DNA from: an uncultured Massilia sp.
Lineage (GTDB): Bacteria; Pseudomonadota; Gammaproteobacteria; Burkholderiales; Burkholderiaceae
DNA: 47,198 nt
Direction: 5' to 3'
Assembly (NCBI GenBank): GCA_946481275.1
Contig: CAMLMV010000052.1
Coordinates: forward strand, 1 to 47,198
Below, piece after piece: positions 36,926-47,198 of the stretch. Made by a program: the position numbers and the translations under genes. The notes beneath the pieces are model-generated. The model was not told the origin of the DNA. It did not search any database and saw nothing but the letters and a program-made list of their open reading frames with translations. Position 1 is the first letter of the stretch. Every line of letters begins with the position of its first letter.

Positions 36926-37214
36926 CAATAGCGTCAAAAGACTCGCCGAGTGTCTGGACCTCGCAAACCTGTTGCGCGTTGCAGATTCGGCCTGCGATGC
37001 TCGCTGTACATCCGTACAGCTGCGCTTCTCTGCCAAATCTGCCGCCGCTCACGACGGTTTTCGAGGTGCATTGTTGTTAATCTGTAAATAAAAGAGAGCG
37101 CTTGCAACATCCGCGGCGTCTACCTTACCATCGTGCTGACCCAGGGCAGCATGGCGGGCAATTTTACCCCATAGCAAGCGTCCCGAAACGCACAACTCGT
37201 CTGGAAATCGCCTT
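36926..37214. other. Divergent yhdP/glnE intergenic region
   Basis: No gene, tRNA or strong hairpin seen in these 289 bp. Weak -35-like TTGCAA sequences exist on both strands around 37100, but none has a convincing -10 at the right spacing, so I mark no promoter. Confidence 0.3.
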
Positions 37215-39971
37215 ATGCTCCCAGCTTTCCCTTTCCCAGCTACTTCGCAGTCGGACGCGCAGATGTCGCGCTTTTACCAACGCTGGCTCGCTGCCGATCC
37301 GGCCCGTGCCGGGCGCGTCGATACCCTGTCCGCATTATCGCTGGCCTCCCTCGATTTCGGCGCAGCGCTGAAGACCGAGGCCGCCTCGGGTCCCAATGGC
37401 ACGGTCCTGCCGACAACCCGGGCCATGCGCCGGCTGCGCAACCTGCTCATCTGCACCATCATCCGGCGCGATCTCGACGGCCAGGCCGACCTGGACGAAG
37501 TCGTGACCGCCATGAGCCGCTTCGCCGATTTCGCCGTCCAGACGCATCTCACCGAGCTGATGGCGGAGATGACCGCCCTGCACGGCGAGCCCGTCGGCGC
37601 CGATTCCGGCCGTCCCCAGCAGATGATGGTGCTGGCGATGGGCAAGCACGGCGGCGGCGAACTGAACGTCTCGTCGGACATCGACCTCATCTTCGTCTAC
37701 CCCGAGGACGGCGACACGAAAGCCGGCCCCGGCCAGAAATCGCTGTCCAATCATGAATTCTTCGGGCGCCTCGGCCGCAAGCTGATCGCCGCGCTGTCCG
37801 AAATCACCGAAGACGGTTTTACGTTCCGCGTGGATATGGCGCTGCGTCCGAACGGCAAGTCGGGCCCGCTCGTGGCGAGCCTGAACATGGTCGAGGACTA
37901 CCTGATCGTACAGGGGCGCGAATGGGAACGTTATGCCTGGGTCAAGGCGCGCGCGGTCACCGGCGATCCGGCCGACATCGCGGCGCTCGACGCCATCGTG
38001 CGGCCGTTCGTGTTCCGGCGCTATCTCGACTTCGGCGTGATCGACGCGATCCGCACCATGCACGCCCAGATCCGCGCCGAGGTCAACCGCCAGGAGCGCC
38101 TGCATCCGGAGCGCAACCAGAACGTCAAGCTGGGCCGCGGCGGCATCCGCGAAATCGAGTTCCTCGCGCAAGTGTTTCAATTGATCCGCGGCGGCCGCGA
38201 CCCGGCGCTGCGCGAACGCTCCACGCGCAAGACCTTGCACCTGCTGGCCGAGCGCGAACTGCTGGCCGCGGACACCGTCGAGCAATTGCTCGACGCTTAT
38301 ACATTCCTGCGCAACCTGGAGCACCGCCTGCAATACCTGGAAGATGCCCAGACGCACACGATGCCCGTCGCGCCGGAGGATCGCAACACCGTCGCACGCA
38401 TGATGGGCATGGCCGACGAAGCGGCACTGCTGGCCCGGCTGGACGCCTGGCGTGCCTTCGTTGCCGCCCAGTTCGACGCGATCTTCGCGGACAAGGCGGC
38501 CGGCGCCGAACCGGTCGACCCGGACGCGCTGCTGACCGATCCGGACAACCGCGACGCCATCGCCGACCGCCTCGCGAGCCTCGGCTTCGACGACCCGCAG
38601 GCGGGCGCGAACCGCCTCGTCGCCACATGGCAGGCACCCAAGCTGCAGACCTTGCCGGAAGCGAGCCGCCACCGCCTCGTCGCCCTCGTCAACACGGCGC
38701 TGACGCAGATCCCGGACATCGTTGCGCAGGCCGGCCTCGGCAGCCACGCGGCCACCCTGGGCCGCCTGCTCGATTTCTTCGAAGCCATTGCACGGCGCTC
38801 CGCGTATTTGTCGCTGCTGACGGAATATCCACACACGCTGGAGCGGGTGCTGCGCATGATCAACGCGTCCGGCTGGGCGGCGACCTTCCTCACCCAGCAC
38901 CCGATCCTGCTGGACGAGCTGCTGGACGATCGCGGCAATGCCGCCGAAGACTTGCCCTCGCTAGCCAGCAGTCTTGCGGCCCAGCTCGACGCGGCCGCCG
39001 GCGACACCGAGCGCCAGCTCGACATCCTGCGCGAAGCGCACCACGCCCAGATGTTCCGCCTGCTGGCGCTGGACCTGGCGGGAGAATTGTCCGTCGAACG
39101 GCTGGCCGACCACCTGTCCGCGCTGGCCGACCTGATCGTGTGCGAAGTCGTGCGCCGCGCCTGGCGGACCATCGCGTCCCGCCACGTGGAGGTGCCGCGC
39201 TTCGCCGTCATCGCCTACGGCAAGCTGGGCGGCAAGGAACTGGGCTATGTCTCCGACCTGGACGTCATCTTCCTGTTCGACGACGACGACGACATGGCAC
39301 CCTCGAACTACGCCAAGCTGGCCCAGCGCTTCATCACGTGGATGACGACCCATACGCCGGCCGGCATCCTGTTCGACATCGACACGGCGCTGCGCCCGGA
39401 CGGCGCGTCCGGCATGCTCGTGTCGTCCGTGGCCGCGTTCGAGCGCTACCAGCAATCGTCCGCGTGGCTGTGGGAGCACCAGGCCCTCACGCGCGCGCGC
39501 TTCTGTTCGGGCGACGCCGGCATCGGTGCACGGTTCGAGGCGATCCGCGAACAGGTGCTGCGCCAGGACCGCTCGGGCCGCGAAGCCGAGCTGCGCGAGG
39601 AAGTCGTCAAGATGCGCCAGCGCATGCGCGACGCGCACCCGCCCCGCGACGAGCGTTTCGACCTGAAGCACGACGAAGGCGGCATGATCGACATCGAATT
39701 CATCGTGCAATACCTCGTGCTGCGCCATGCGGCCGCGTATCCGCAGCTGACGGCGAACGTCGGCAACATCGCCTTGTTAAAACTGTGCGGCACGCTGGGC
39801 CTCATCGACATGGGCCTGGCCGACGGCGCCGCCGGCGCGTACCGCGCCATGCGCAAGCTGCAGCACCAGGTCCGGCTTCAGGGCCAGGAAAATGCCCGGG
39901 TGGAACGCAGCCTCGTCGCGAAGCATGCGGACGTCGTCGTGCGACTGTGGCACGAGTGTTTCCATTTATAA
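37215..39971 (+). CDS. glnE: Bifunctional glutamine synthetase adenylyltransferase/adenylyl-removing enzyme
   Basis: Controls glutamine synthetase by adding or removing AMP on its regulatory tyrosine in response to PII. The 918-residue protein has the two nucleotidyltransferase domains of GlnE: N-terminal adenylyl-removing KHGGGELNVSSDIDLIF (about residue 144) and C-terminal adenylyl-transferase YGKLGGKELGYVSDLDVIF (about 667). The RGGIREIEFLAQVFQLI motif lies after the first domain and GGMIDIEFIVQYLVLRH after the second. Length is close to E. coli (946). The ATG at 37215 is used; an in-frame ATG at 37263 is the alternative. Confidence 0.97.
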   Translation: MLPAFPFPATSQSDAQMSRFYQRWLAADPARAGRVDTLSALSLASLDFGAALKTEAASGPNGTVLPTTRAMRRLRNLLICTIIRRDLDGQADLDEVVTAMSRFADFAVQTHLTELMAEMTALHGEPVGADSGRPQQMMVLAMGKHGGGELNVSSDIDLIFVYPEDGDTKAGPGQKSLSNHEFFGRLGRKLIAALSEITEDGFTFRVDMALRPNGKSGPLVASLNMVEDYLIVQGREWERYAWVKARAVTGDPADIAALDAIVRPFVFRRYLDFGVIDAIRTMHAQIRAEVNRQERLHPERNQNVKLGRGGIREIEFLAQVFQLIRGGRDPALRERSTRKTLHLLAERELLAADTVEQLLDAYTFLRNLEHRLQYLEDAQTHTMPVAPEDRNTVARMMGMADEAALLARLDAWRAFVAAQFDAIFADKAAGAEPVDPDALLTDPDNRDAIADRLASLGFDDPQAGANRLVATWQAPKLQTLPEASRHRLVALVNTALTQIPDIVAQAGLGSHAATLGRLLDFFEAIARRSAYLSLLTEYPHTLERVLRMINASGWAATFLTQHPILLDELLDDRGNAAEDLPSLASSLAAQLDAAAGDTERQLDILREAHHAQMFRLLALDLAGELSVERLADHLSALADLIVCEVVRRAWRTIASRHVEVPRFAVIAYGKLGGKELGYVSDLDVIFLFDDDDDMAPSNYAKLAQRFITWMTTHTPAGILFDIDTALRPDGASGMLVSSVAAFERYQQSSAWLWEHQALTRARFCSGDAGIGARFEAIREQVLRQDRSGREAELREEVVKMRQRMRDAHPPRDERFDLKHDEGGMIDIEFIVQYLVLRHAAAYPQLTANVGNIALLKLCGTLGLIDMGLADGAAGAYRAMRKLQHQVRLQGQENARVERSLVAKHADVVVRLWHECFHL

Positions 39972-40125
39972 AGAATATCCCAAGCGCATTTTTTCTCTCG
40001 GGAAGTTGTTTTTCCTCAACGTTTCTTCGGAAACATATTTACCGTTTGATTTTCATCAATACGGACGGCTCCGGTATTGCCAACGTAGACATTGATCTGC
40101 GGCAAAGCCCAATATCGGAGAATTC

Positions 40126-42993
40126 ATGCAACAACCAACGAGAATCGCGCTCGCGGTAGCCCTCGCCGTGTACGCGATGACAGCCCTTGCGCAGGCACAG
40201 ACGGCGGAGCCGCTGCAGCGCGTCGACGTGACGGGCTCGCGCATCCGCCAGGTCGACCTGGAAACGGCGCAACCGGTCCAGGTGCTGACCCAGGAACAGA
40301 TCCAGAAGACGGGCCTCGTCACCGTCGGCGACGTCCTCAACAACCTGTCCGCCGCCGGCACCCCGGCCTTTTCCAAAGGGCAGACGTTGACATCGAACCG
40401 CGAACAGGGCGGCCAGTACGCCAACATGCGCAACCTGGGCGCGAACCGGCTGCTGGTGCTGGTGAACGGCAAGCGCTGGACGCAGACGGTCGCCGGCTAC
40501 ACCGACATGTCGACCATCCCGGCGGCACTGATCGAGCGCATCGACATCCTGAAGGACGGCGCCTCGTCGATCTACGGGTCGGACGCGATCGCGGGCGTCG
40601 TCAACGTCATCCTCAAGAAGAGCATGCAGGGGGGCCTGGCCAGCGTGTACGAGGGCCGGAACGAGAAAGGCGACGGCATCAGGAAGGATTACGCGCTGTC
40701 GTATGGCGCCGGCGACGACAGGGCGAACATGATGTTCGGCCTGACGTACACCGAGGACGGCGTCGTGTGGGCGAAGGATCGCGACGTCACCGCCTTCCTC
40801 TACGGCCGGAACCACCTGAACGCGGGCCTCGCCACGAGCCCGTGGGGCCGCATCCGCCAGGTGAACGCCAGCGGCGCCCCGAGCGGTTTCAACGGGATCC
40901 TGGACCACACCGGTTCGTACCTGGGCGACGGCACGGGCGCCGACGCGCGCGACCCGAACAATTATCACGACTATACCGGCGCGGATGCCGACACGTTCAA
41001 CTCGACGGACCAGATGATGTTCCTGTCGCCGACGCGGCTGACGTCCATCTTCGCCAGGGGCACCCTCACCCTGCCGCACGACATGCGCCTCACCACGACG
41101 GCGATGTTCGCGGACCGGACGGCATCGCGCGAGAACGCCGGCTTTCCGCTGAACTCGCTCGCGCAGAGCAAGTACCCCGTCTACATCGACAAGGCCAGCT
41201 ATTACAACCCGTACCCGGGCCAGGACCTGTTCTTCTACCGCCGCACGACCGAAGTGCCGCGCGTGTCGAACAACGAGAACCGGACGCTCCACATCGATGC
41301 GAGCCTGGAGGGCACCGTCGACCTGGCGGGCAAGGCCTGGAGCTGGAACGTCGGCTACAACCATAGCGCCATCAGGGGCTCGATCCTGTCGAAGGGCAAC
41401 GTGAACCTGCTGAACCTGAAGAAGGCACTCGGTCCGTCGTTCATGAACGCGGCGGGCGCCGTGCAGTGCGGCACGGCCGCCAGCCCGATTCCGCTGGCCG
41501 AGTGCGTGCCGTTCAACGTCCTGGGCGGCCCGTCCGCGTCGACCGCCGCCGCGCTGGACTACGTGATGTCCATCGGCCAGGCGACCTACGGTTCGACCGT
41601 CGATAGCGCCACCGCCGACATCACCGGCGAACTGTTCGACCTGCCGGCCGGCGCCGTCGGCCTCGCGGCCGGCCTCGAACACCGTTCCGTCGACGGCTAC
41701 GACCGCCCGGGCCAGTTCGAGCAGTCGGGGTACTCGACCGACCTGGCCGGCAATGGCACCGTCGGCAAGTACACGGTGCGCGAAGCCTATGTGGAATTGA
41801 ATGTCCCGCTGCTGAAGAACAAGCCGTTCGCGCAACTGCTGAGCGTCGACATCGCGTCGCGCTACTCCGACTACAGCAACTTCGGCAACACCACGAACAG
41901 CAAAGCGAGCGTGATGTGGAAGCCGGTGCGCGACCTGCTCGTGCGCGGCACGTACGCCCAGGGCTTCCGCGCCCCGACCCTGAACGACACGTTCGGTGGC
42001 GGTTCGCAGGCCTATGACGCCTACCTGGACGCGTGCGACAGCAAGTACGGCGAAGCGGCGAAGAATTCCGCCGTGGCGGCCCGCTGCGCGGCTGCCGGCG
42101 TGCCGGCCGGGTTCCGCCAGCTCAACCAGGCCGGCACGCCCGTCCCGGCCGGCGGCGCGCAGACGCCGTTCCCGTTCCAGCAGGGCGCCGGCAACGACGC
42201 GCTGCAGCCGGAGACGGCAACGACGAAGACGATCGGCCTCGTCTACAGCCCCGGCTGGATGAACGGCGCCTCGATCGCGCTGGACTGGTTCGACATCCAC
42301 GTCGAGAACCGCATCACCGCCGTGACGGCGACCTACGAGATCAACCAGTGCTACGTCGGCGGCGTGCAGGCGTTCTGCGACCGGATCAAGCGCGACCCGG
42401 CCACCGGCATGATCGCAAGCCTGTCGCGCGGCAACGCCAACCTCGGCGAACTGCAGACGAAGGGCTTCGACCTGGCCCTCGCTTACCGTTTCCCGCGCAC
42501 GGCCTTTGGCCAGTTCAACGTGCGTTCGGAATCGACCTATGTCGACACCTTCCGCATCAAGAGCACGCCGGCGTCGAACTGGGACAACTACGCCGGCGAG
42601 TTCACGTACAACCGCGTGAAGTCGAACCTGGCGCTGGACTGGGCTGTCGGCAACTGGAGCGCCACCCTGGCGTCGCGCTACTACAGCGGCGTGAAGGTCC
42701 ACTGCTGGAGCGCGGCCAACAACGAGGAATGCAGCAACCCGAACGATCCTGCCAGCTGGGGCACCGGCTATACGACGTTCGGCGCGATGGTCTACAGCGA
42801 CCTGTCGGTCGGGTATGCGCTGCCATGGAAAGCGAAGCTGCTGGCCGGCGCCAACAACGTGTTCGACCGCAAGCCGCGCATCGTCTACGACGCCAGCACG
42901 TCCTTCGTGAACGGCACGTCCGCATCGTCGGCCGTCGATCCGCAACTGCCGATCGATCGCCTGTTCTACGTGCGCTACAACCAGTCGTTCTGA
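40126..42993 (+). CDS. TonB-dependent receptor 4
   Basis: Outer-membrane transporter of 955 residues with ribosome site GGAG before the ATG. The signal peptide is cleaved after ALA or AQA (about 22-24); then come RVDVTGSRIRQVDLETAQPV, a plug (about 40-160) with MRNLGANRLLVLVNGKRW and ILKDGASSIYGSDAIAGVVN, and a barrel ending in YVRYNQSF. It is closely related to TBDR5 over its whole length and identical in length, so the two are a tandem duplication. TBDR4 has a different signal peptide. Substrate unknown. Confidence 0.93.
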   Translation: MQQPTRIALAVALAVYAMTALAQAQTAEPLQRVDVTGSRIRQVDLETAQPVQVLTQEQIQKTGLVTVGDVLNNLSAAGTPAFSKGQTLTSNREQGGQYANMRNLGANRLLVLVNGKRWTQTVAGYTDMSTIPAALIERIDILKDGASSIYGSDAIAGVVNVILKKSMQGGLASVYEGRNEKGDGIRKDYALSYGAGDDRANMMFGLTYTEDGVVWAKDRDVTAFLYGRNHLNAGLATSPWGRIRQVNASGAPSGFNGILDHTGSYLGDGTGADARDPNNYHDYTGADADTFNSTDQMMFLSPTRLTSIFARGTLTLPHDMRLTTTAMFADRTASRENAGFPLNSLAQSKYPVYIDKASYYNPYPGQDLFFYRRTTEVPRVSNNENRTLHIDASLEGTVDLAGKAWSWNVGYNHSAIRGSILSKGNVNLLNLKKALGPSFMNAAGAVQCGTAASPIPLAECVPFNVLGGPSASTAAALDYVMSIGQATYGSTVDSATADITGELFDLPAGAVGLAAGLEHRSVDGYDRPGQFEQSGYSTDLAGNGTVGKYTVREAYVELNVPLLKNKPFAQLLSVDIASRYSDYSNFGNTTNSKASVMWKPVRDLLVRGTYAQGFRAPTLNDTFGGGSQAYDAYLDACDSKYGEAAKNSAVAARCAAAGVPAGFRQLNQAGTPVPAGGAQTPFPFQQGAGNDALQPETATTKTIGLVYSPGWMNGASIALDWFDIHVENRITAVTATYEINQCYVGGVQAFCDRIKRDPATGMIASLSRGNANLGELQTKGFDLALAYRFPRTAFGQFNVRSESTYVDTFRIKSTPASNWDNYAGEFTYNRVKSNLALDWAVGNWSATLASRYYSGVKVHCWSAANNEECSNPNDPASWGTGYTTFGAMVYSDLSVGYALPWKAKLLAGANNVFDRKPRIVYDASTSFVNGTSASSAVDPQLPIDRLFYVRYNQSF

Positions 42994-43207
42994 CCTTTAA
43001 ACAAATTTTGCCTGTTGTACAAATGTAACAGCCTAAAACGCATGCAAATCCTGCCGCCCCAATCTGGTGCAGTCCTGCCGTAAAAGAATGTTGCGCCCAT
43101 TCCAGCGATCTGTAGGGGGTTCTACGCCGAAACCGATGCTTTCGGCACAGATTCATGTCTGTACACAATATTTGTTGGCGCAAACACGCCCAACCTCGGT
43201 GATTTAC

Positions 43208-43220
43208 TTGTAATTACGCA
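43208..43220 (+). promoter_or_regulatory. 13-bp box shared with the TBDR2 upstream region
   Basis: Second exact copy of TTGTAATTACGCA, here 184 nt before the TBDR5 start. The following A extends the match to the TTACGCAA seen before TBDR1. Downstream lie a TTGACA hexamer (43256-43261) without a clear -10, and an ATATGCAT-like string. Confidence 0.4.
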
Positions 43221-43328
43221 AACCCGCAACACCCACAAATATGCATCCTTGAACATTGACAGGCTGCCACGGTGGATGCTTCCATTGCCAGCTTGAAAAA
43301 AAATGTTAACCACATTGCTTTCAAAACA

Positions 43329-43379
43329 GTCGCTTCGCAGCGACGGCCTCACACGGCTGCTGCTACCCAGTTCGCCGTG
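43329..43379 (+). other. Two hairpins in the TBDR5 5' untranslated region
   Basis: GTCGCT/AGCGAC (43329-43334 and 43339-43344, 4-nt loop) and CACGGC/GCCGTG (43352-43357 and 43374-43379) end just before the TAGGAG ribosome site at 43388-43393. They could stabilise the mRNA or modulate translation. The remainder of the 410-bp gap 42994-43403 holds no gene and no terminator for TBDR4 that I can see. Confidence 0.4.
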
Positions 43380-43403
43380 CCCTAACCTAGGAGTTTTGTA
43401 ACC

Positions 43404-46271
<2,868 letters not shown>

Positions 46272-46293
46272 TCTTCGTCTGAACGCCTGAACG

Positions 46294-46326
46294 ATGCCCG
46301 CCAGGTTCGCCTGGCGGGCATTTTTT
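46294..46326 (+). terminator. Intrinsic terminator of TBDR5
   Basis: A perfect 12-bp stem (46294-46305 with 46310-46321) capped by a TTCG tetraloop and followed by six T, starting 23 nt after the TBDR5 stop. Confidence 0.93.
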
Positions 46327-46371
46327 CATCCGAGCGGCTATCATGAACGGTCCATGAAAAAGTAATAAACC

Positions 46372-47136
46372 ATGCCTATCAAACTCAAGACCGATAAAGA
46401 TATCGCCAAGATGCGCGTCTCCGGCCGCCTGGCGGCCGAGGTGCTGGAAATGATCGCGGAATACGTCGTCCCCGGCGTCTCCACGGAAGAACTCGACCGC
46501 CGCTGCAACGAATACATCCGCAAGGTGCAGAAGGCCACGCCCGCCAACGTCGGCTACCACGGCTTCCCGAAGACGCTGTGCACGTCCGTGAACAGCGTCG
46601 TCTGCCACGGCATCCCCTCCCCCGCCGAGATCCTGCAGGACGGCGACATCGTCAACATCGATGTCACCGTGATCAAGGACGGCTGGCATGGCGACACGAG
46701 CCGCATGTACTTCGTCGGCACGCCGAGCCCGGAGGCAAAGAAACTCGTCGACACGACATTCGACGCCATGATGGCCGGCATCCGCGCCGTGCGCCCGGGC
46801 GCGCGCCTGGGCGACGTGGGCCATGCGATCCAGAAGCTGGCGGAAGCCCAGGGCTACTCCGTCGTGCGCGAATACTGCGGCCACGGCATCGGCAAGGTCT
46901 ACCACGAAGACCCGCAGGTGCTGCACTACGGCCGCCCCAACACGGGCATGCTCATCAAGGAAGGCATGACCTTCACGGTCGAACCGATGATCAACCTGGG
47001 CGACGCCGACGTCGAACAACTGGACGACGGCTGGACCGTCGTGACGCGCGACCGCTCGTTGTCCGCGCAGTGGGAACACATGATCGCGGTGACCAGGAAC
47101 GGGTTCGAGATTTTGACCCCGTGGCCAAAAAAATAA
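46372..47136 (+). CDS. map: Type I methionine aminopeptidase
   Basis: Removes the initiator methionine from nascent proteins. The 254-residue protein has the five metal ligands of type I MetAP at the usual spacing: Asp in VNIDVTV (about 96), Asp in HGDTSRMY (about 107), His in CGHGIGK (about 170), Glu in FTVEPM (about 203) and Glu in QWEHM (about 235), plus the substrate-binding CHGIPS. It lacks the N-terminal zinc-finger extension, as in E. coli Map. A tiny ATG-AAA-AAG-TAA frame precedes the start and no strong ribosome site is seen. It is not flanked here by rpsB, where one map copy often lies. Confidence 0.96.
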   Translation: MPIKLKTDKDIAKMRVSGRLAAEVLEMIAEYVVPGVSTEELDRRCNEYIRKVQKATPANVGYHGFPKTLCTSVNSVVCHGIPSPAEILQDGDIVNIDVTVIKDGWHGDTSRMYFVGTPSPEAKKLVDTTFDAMMAGIRAVRPGARLGDVGHAIQKLAEAQGYSVVREYCGHGIGKVYHEDPQVLHYGRPNTGMLIKEGMTFTVEPMINLGDADVEQLDDGWTVVTRDRSLSAQWEHMIAVTRNGFEILTPWPKK

Positions 47137-47142
47137 AATAAG

Positions 47143-47169
47143 CTGTCACGTCCTAAGATAGGTTGACAG
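47143..47169. repeat. Inverted repeat after map, near the window end
   Basis: CTGTCA (47143-47148) with TGACAG (47164-47169), and inside it CCTA with TAGG. No T-run follows. It could be a weak terminator for map or the terminal inverted repeat of an insertion sequence lying beyond the window; too little sequence remains to decide. Confidence 0.3.
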
Positions 47170-47198
47170 GATAACGGCCTTTTTCGTTACCCCGTAGA

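Noticed and set aside
32780..36931. 1383-codon open frame on the plus strand opposite yhdP
   Set aside because: Composition (Arg, Gln, His, Val) is that of a reverse-complement shadow; yhdP matches a known family over its length.

Overview
The window is a high-GC (about 65%), densely coded chromosomal segment of a betaproteobacterium. The order glnE / yhdP / nitrilase / tldD, the rimP-nusA-infB-rbfA-truB operon, scpB-rluB, and an abundance of large TonB-dependent receptors (TBDRs) with an RVEVTGSRI-type N-terminus all suit Oxalobacteraceae, most likely Massilia or a close relative. That placement comes from recognising gene content and was not checked by a search.

Layout. 1-7.9 kb (minus strand): translation and ribosome-maturation genes. 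The 5' part of typA is cut by the window edge; next come a small membrane protein, truB, rbfA, infB, nusA and rimP. A near-consensus promoter and a short terminator-ending leader RNA precede rimP, and further hairpins lie in the nusA/infB and infB/rbfA gaps. 7.9-13.2 kb (minus): rluB with very long low-complexity tails, scpB, a 386-bp geneless structured stretch, glk, and a DedA-rhodanese fusion. 13.3-13.5 kb: a REP-like palindromic repeat cluster. 13.5-17.2 kb (minus): yejB-yejE-yejF peptide ABC transporter genes with 4-nt overlaps and no binding-protein gene beside them. 17.5-23.5 kb (plus): two TBDRs. 23.6-26.2 kb (minus): an Asp/Asn beta-hydroxylase-like protein and aroG; aroG is preceded by what looks like a complete transcription attenuator with an aromatic-rich leader peptide. 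26.5-29.3 kb (plus): a third TBDR. 29.3-36.9 kb (minus): yhdP, nitrilase-family amidase, tldD, a secreted SH3-like protein and a small proline-rich protein. 37.2-40.0 kb (plus): glnE. 40.1-46.3 kb (plus): two tandem paralogous TBDRs. 46.4-47.1 kb (plus): map.

How the parts work together. Most of the window is housekeeping: ribosome assembly and initiation, rRNA and tRNA pseudouridylation, chromosome condensation, nitrogen control and aromatic amino-acid entry. Into this are set five outer-membrane TBDRs, one divergent from an inner-membrane peptide importer and one convergent with a putative 2-oxoglutarate hydroxylase. The strongest regulatory signal is the aroG leader: 7 of 8 consecutive codons specify Phe, Tyr or Trp, and the transcript can form mutually exclusive protector, antiterminator and terminator pairings. 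No rRNA, tRNA, CRISPR array, prophage or intact insertion sequence was seen.
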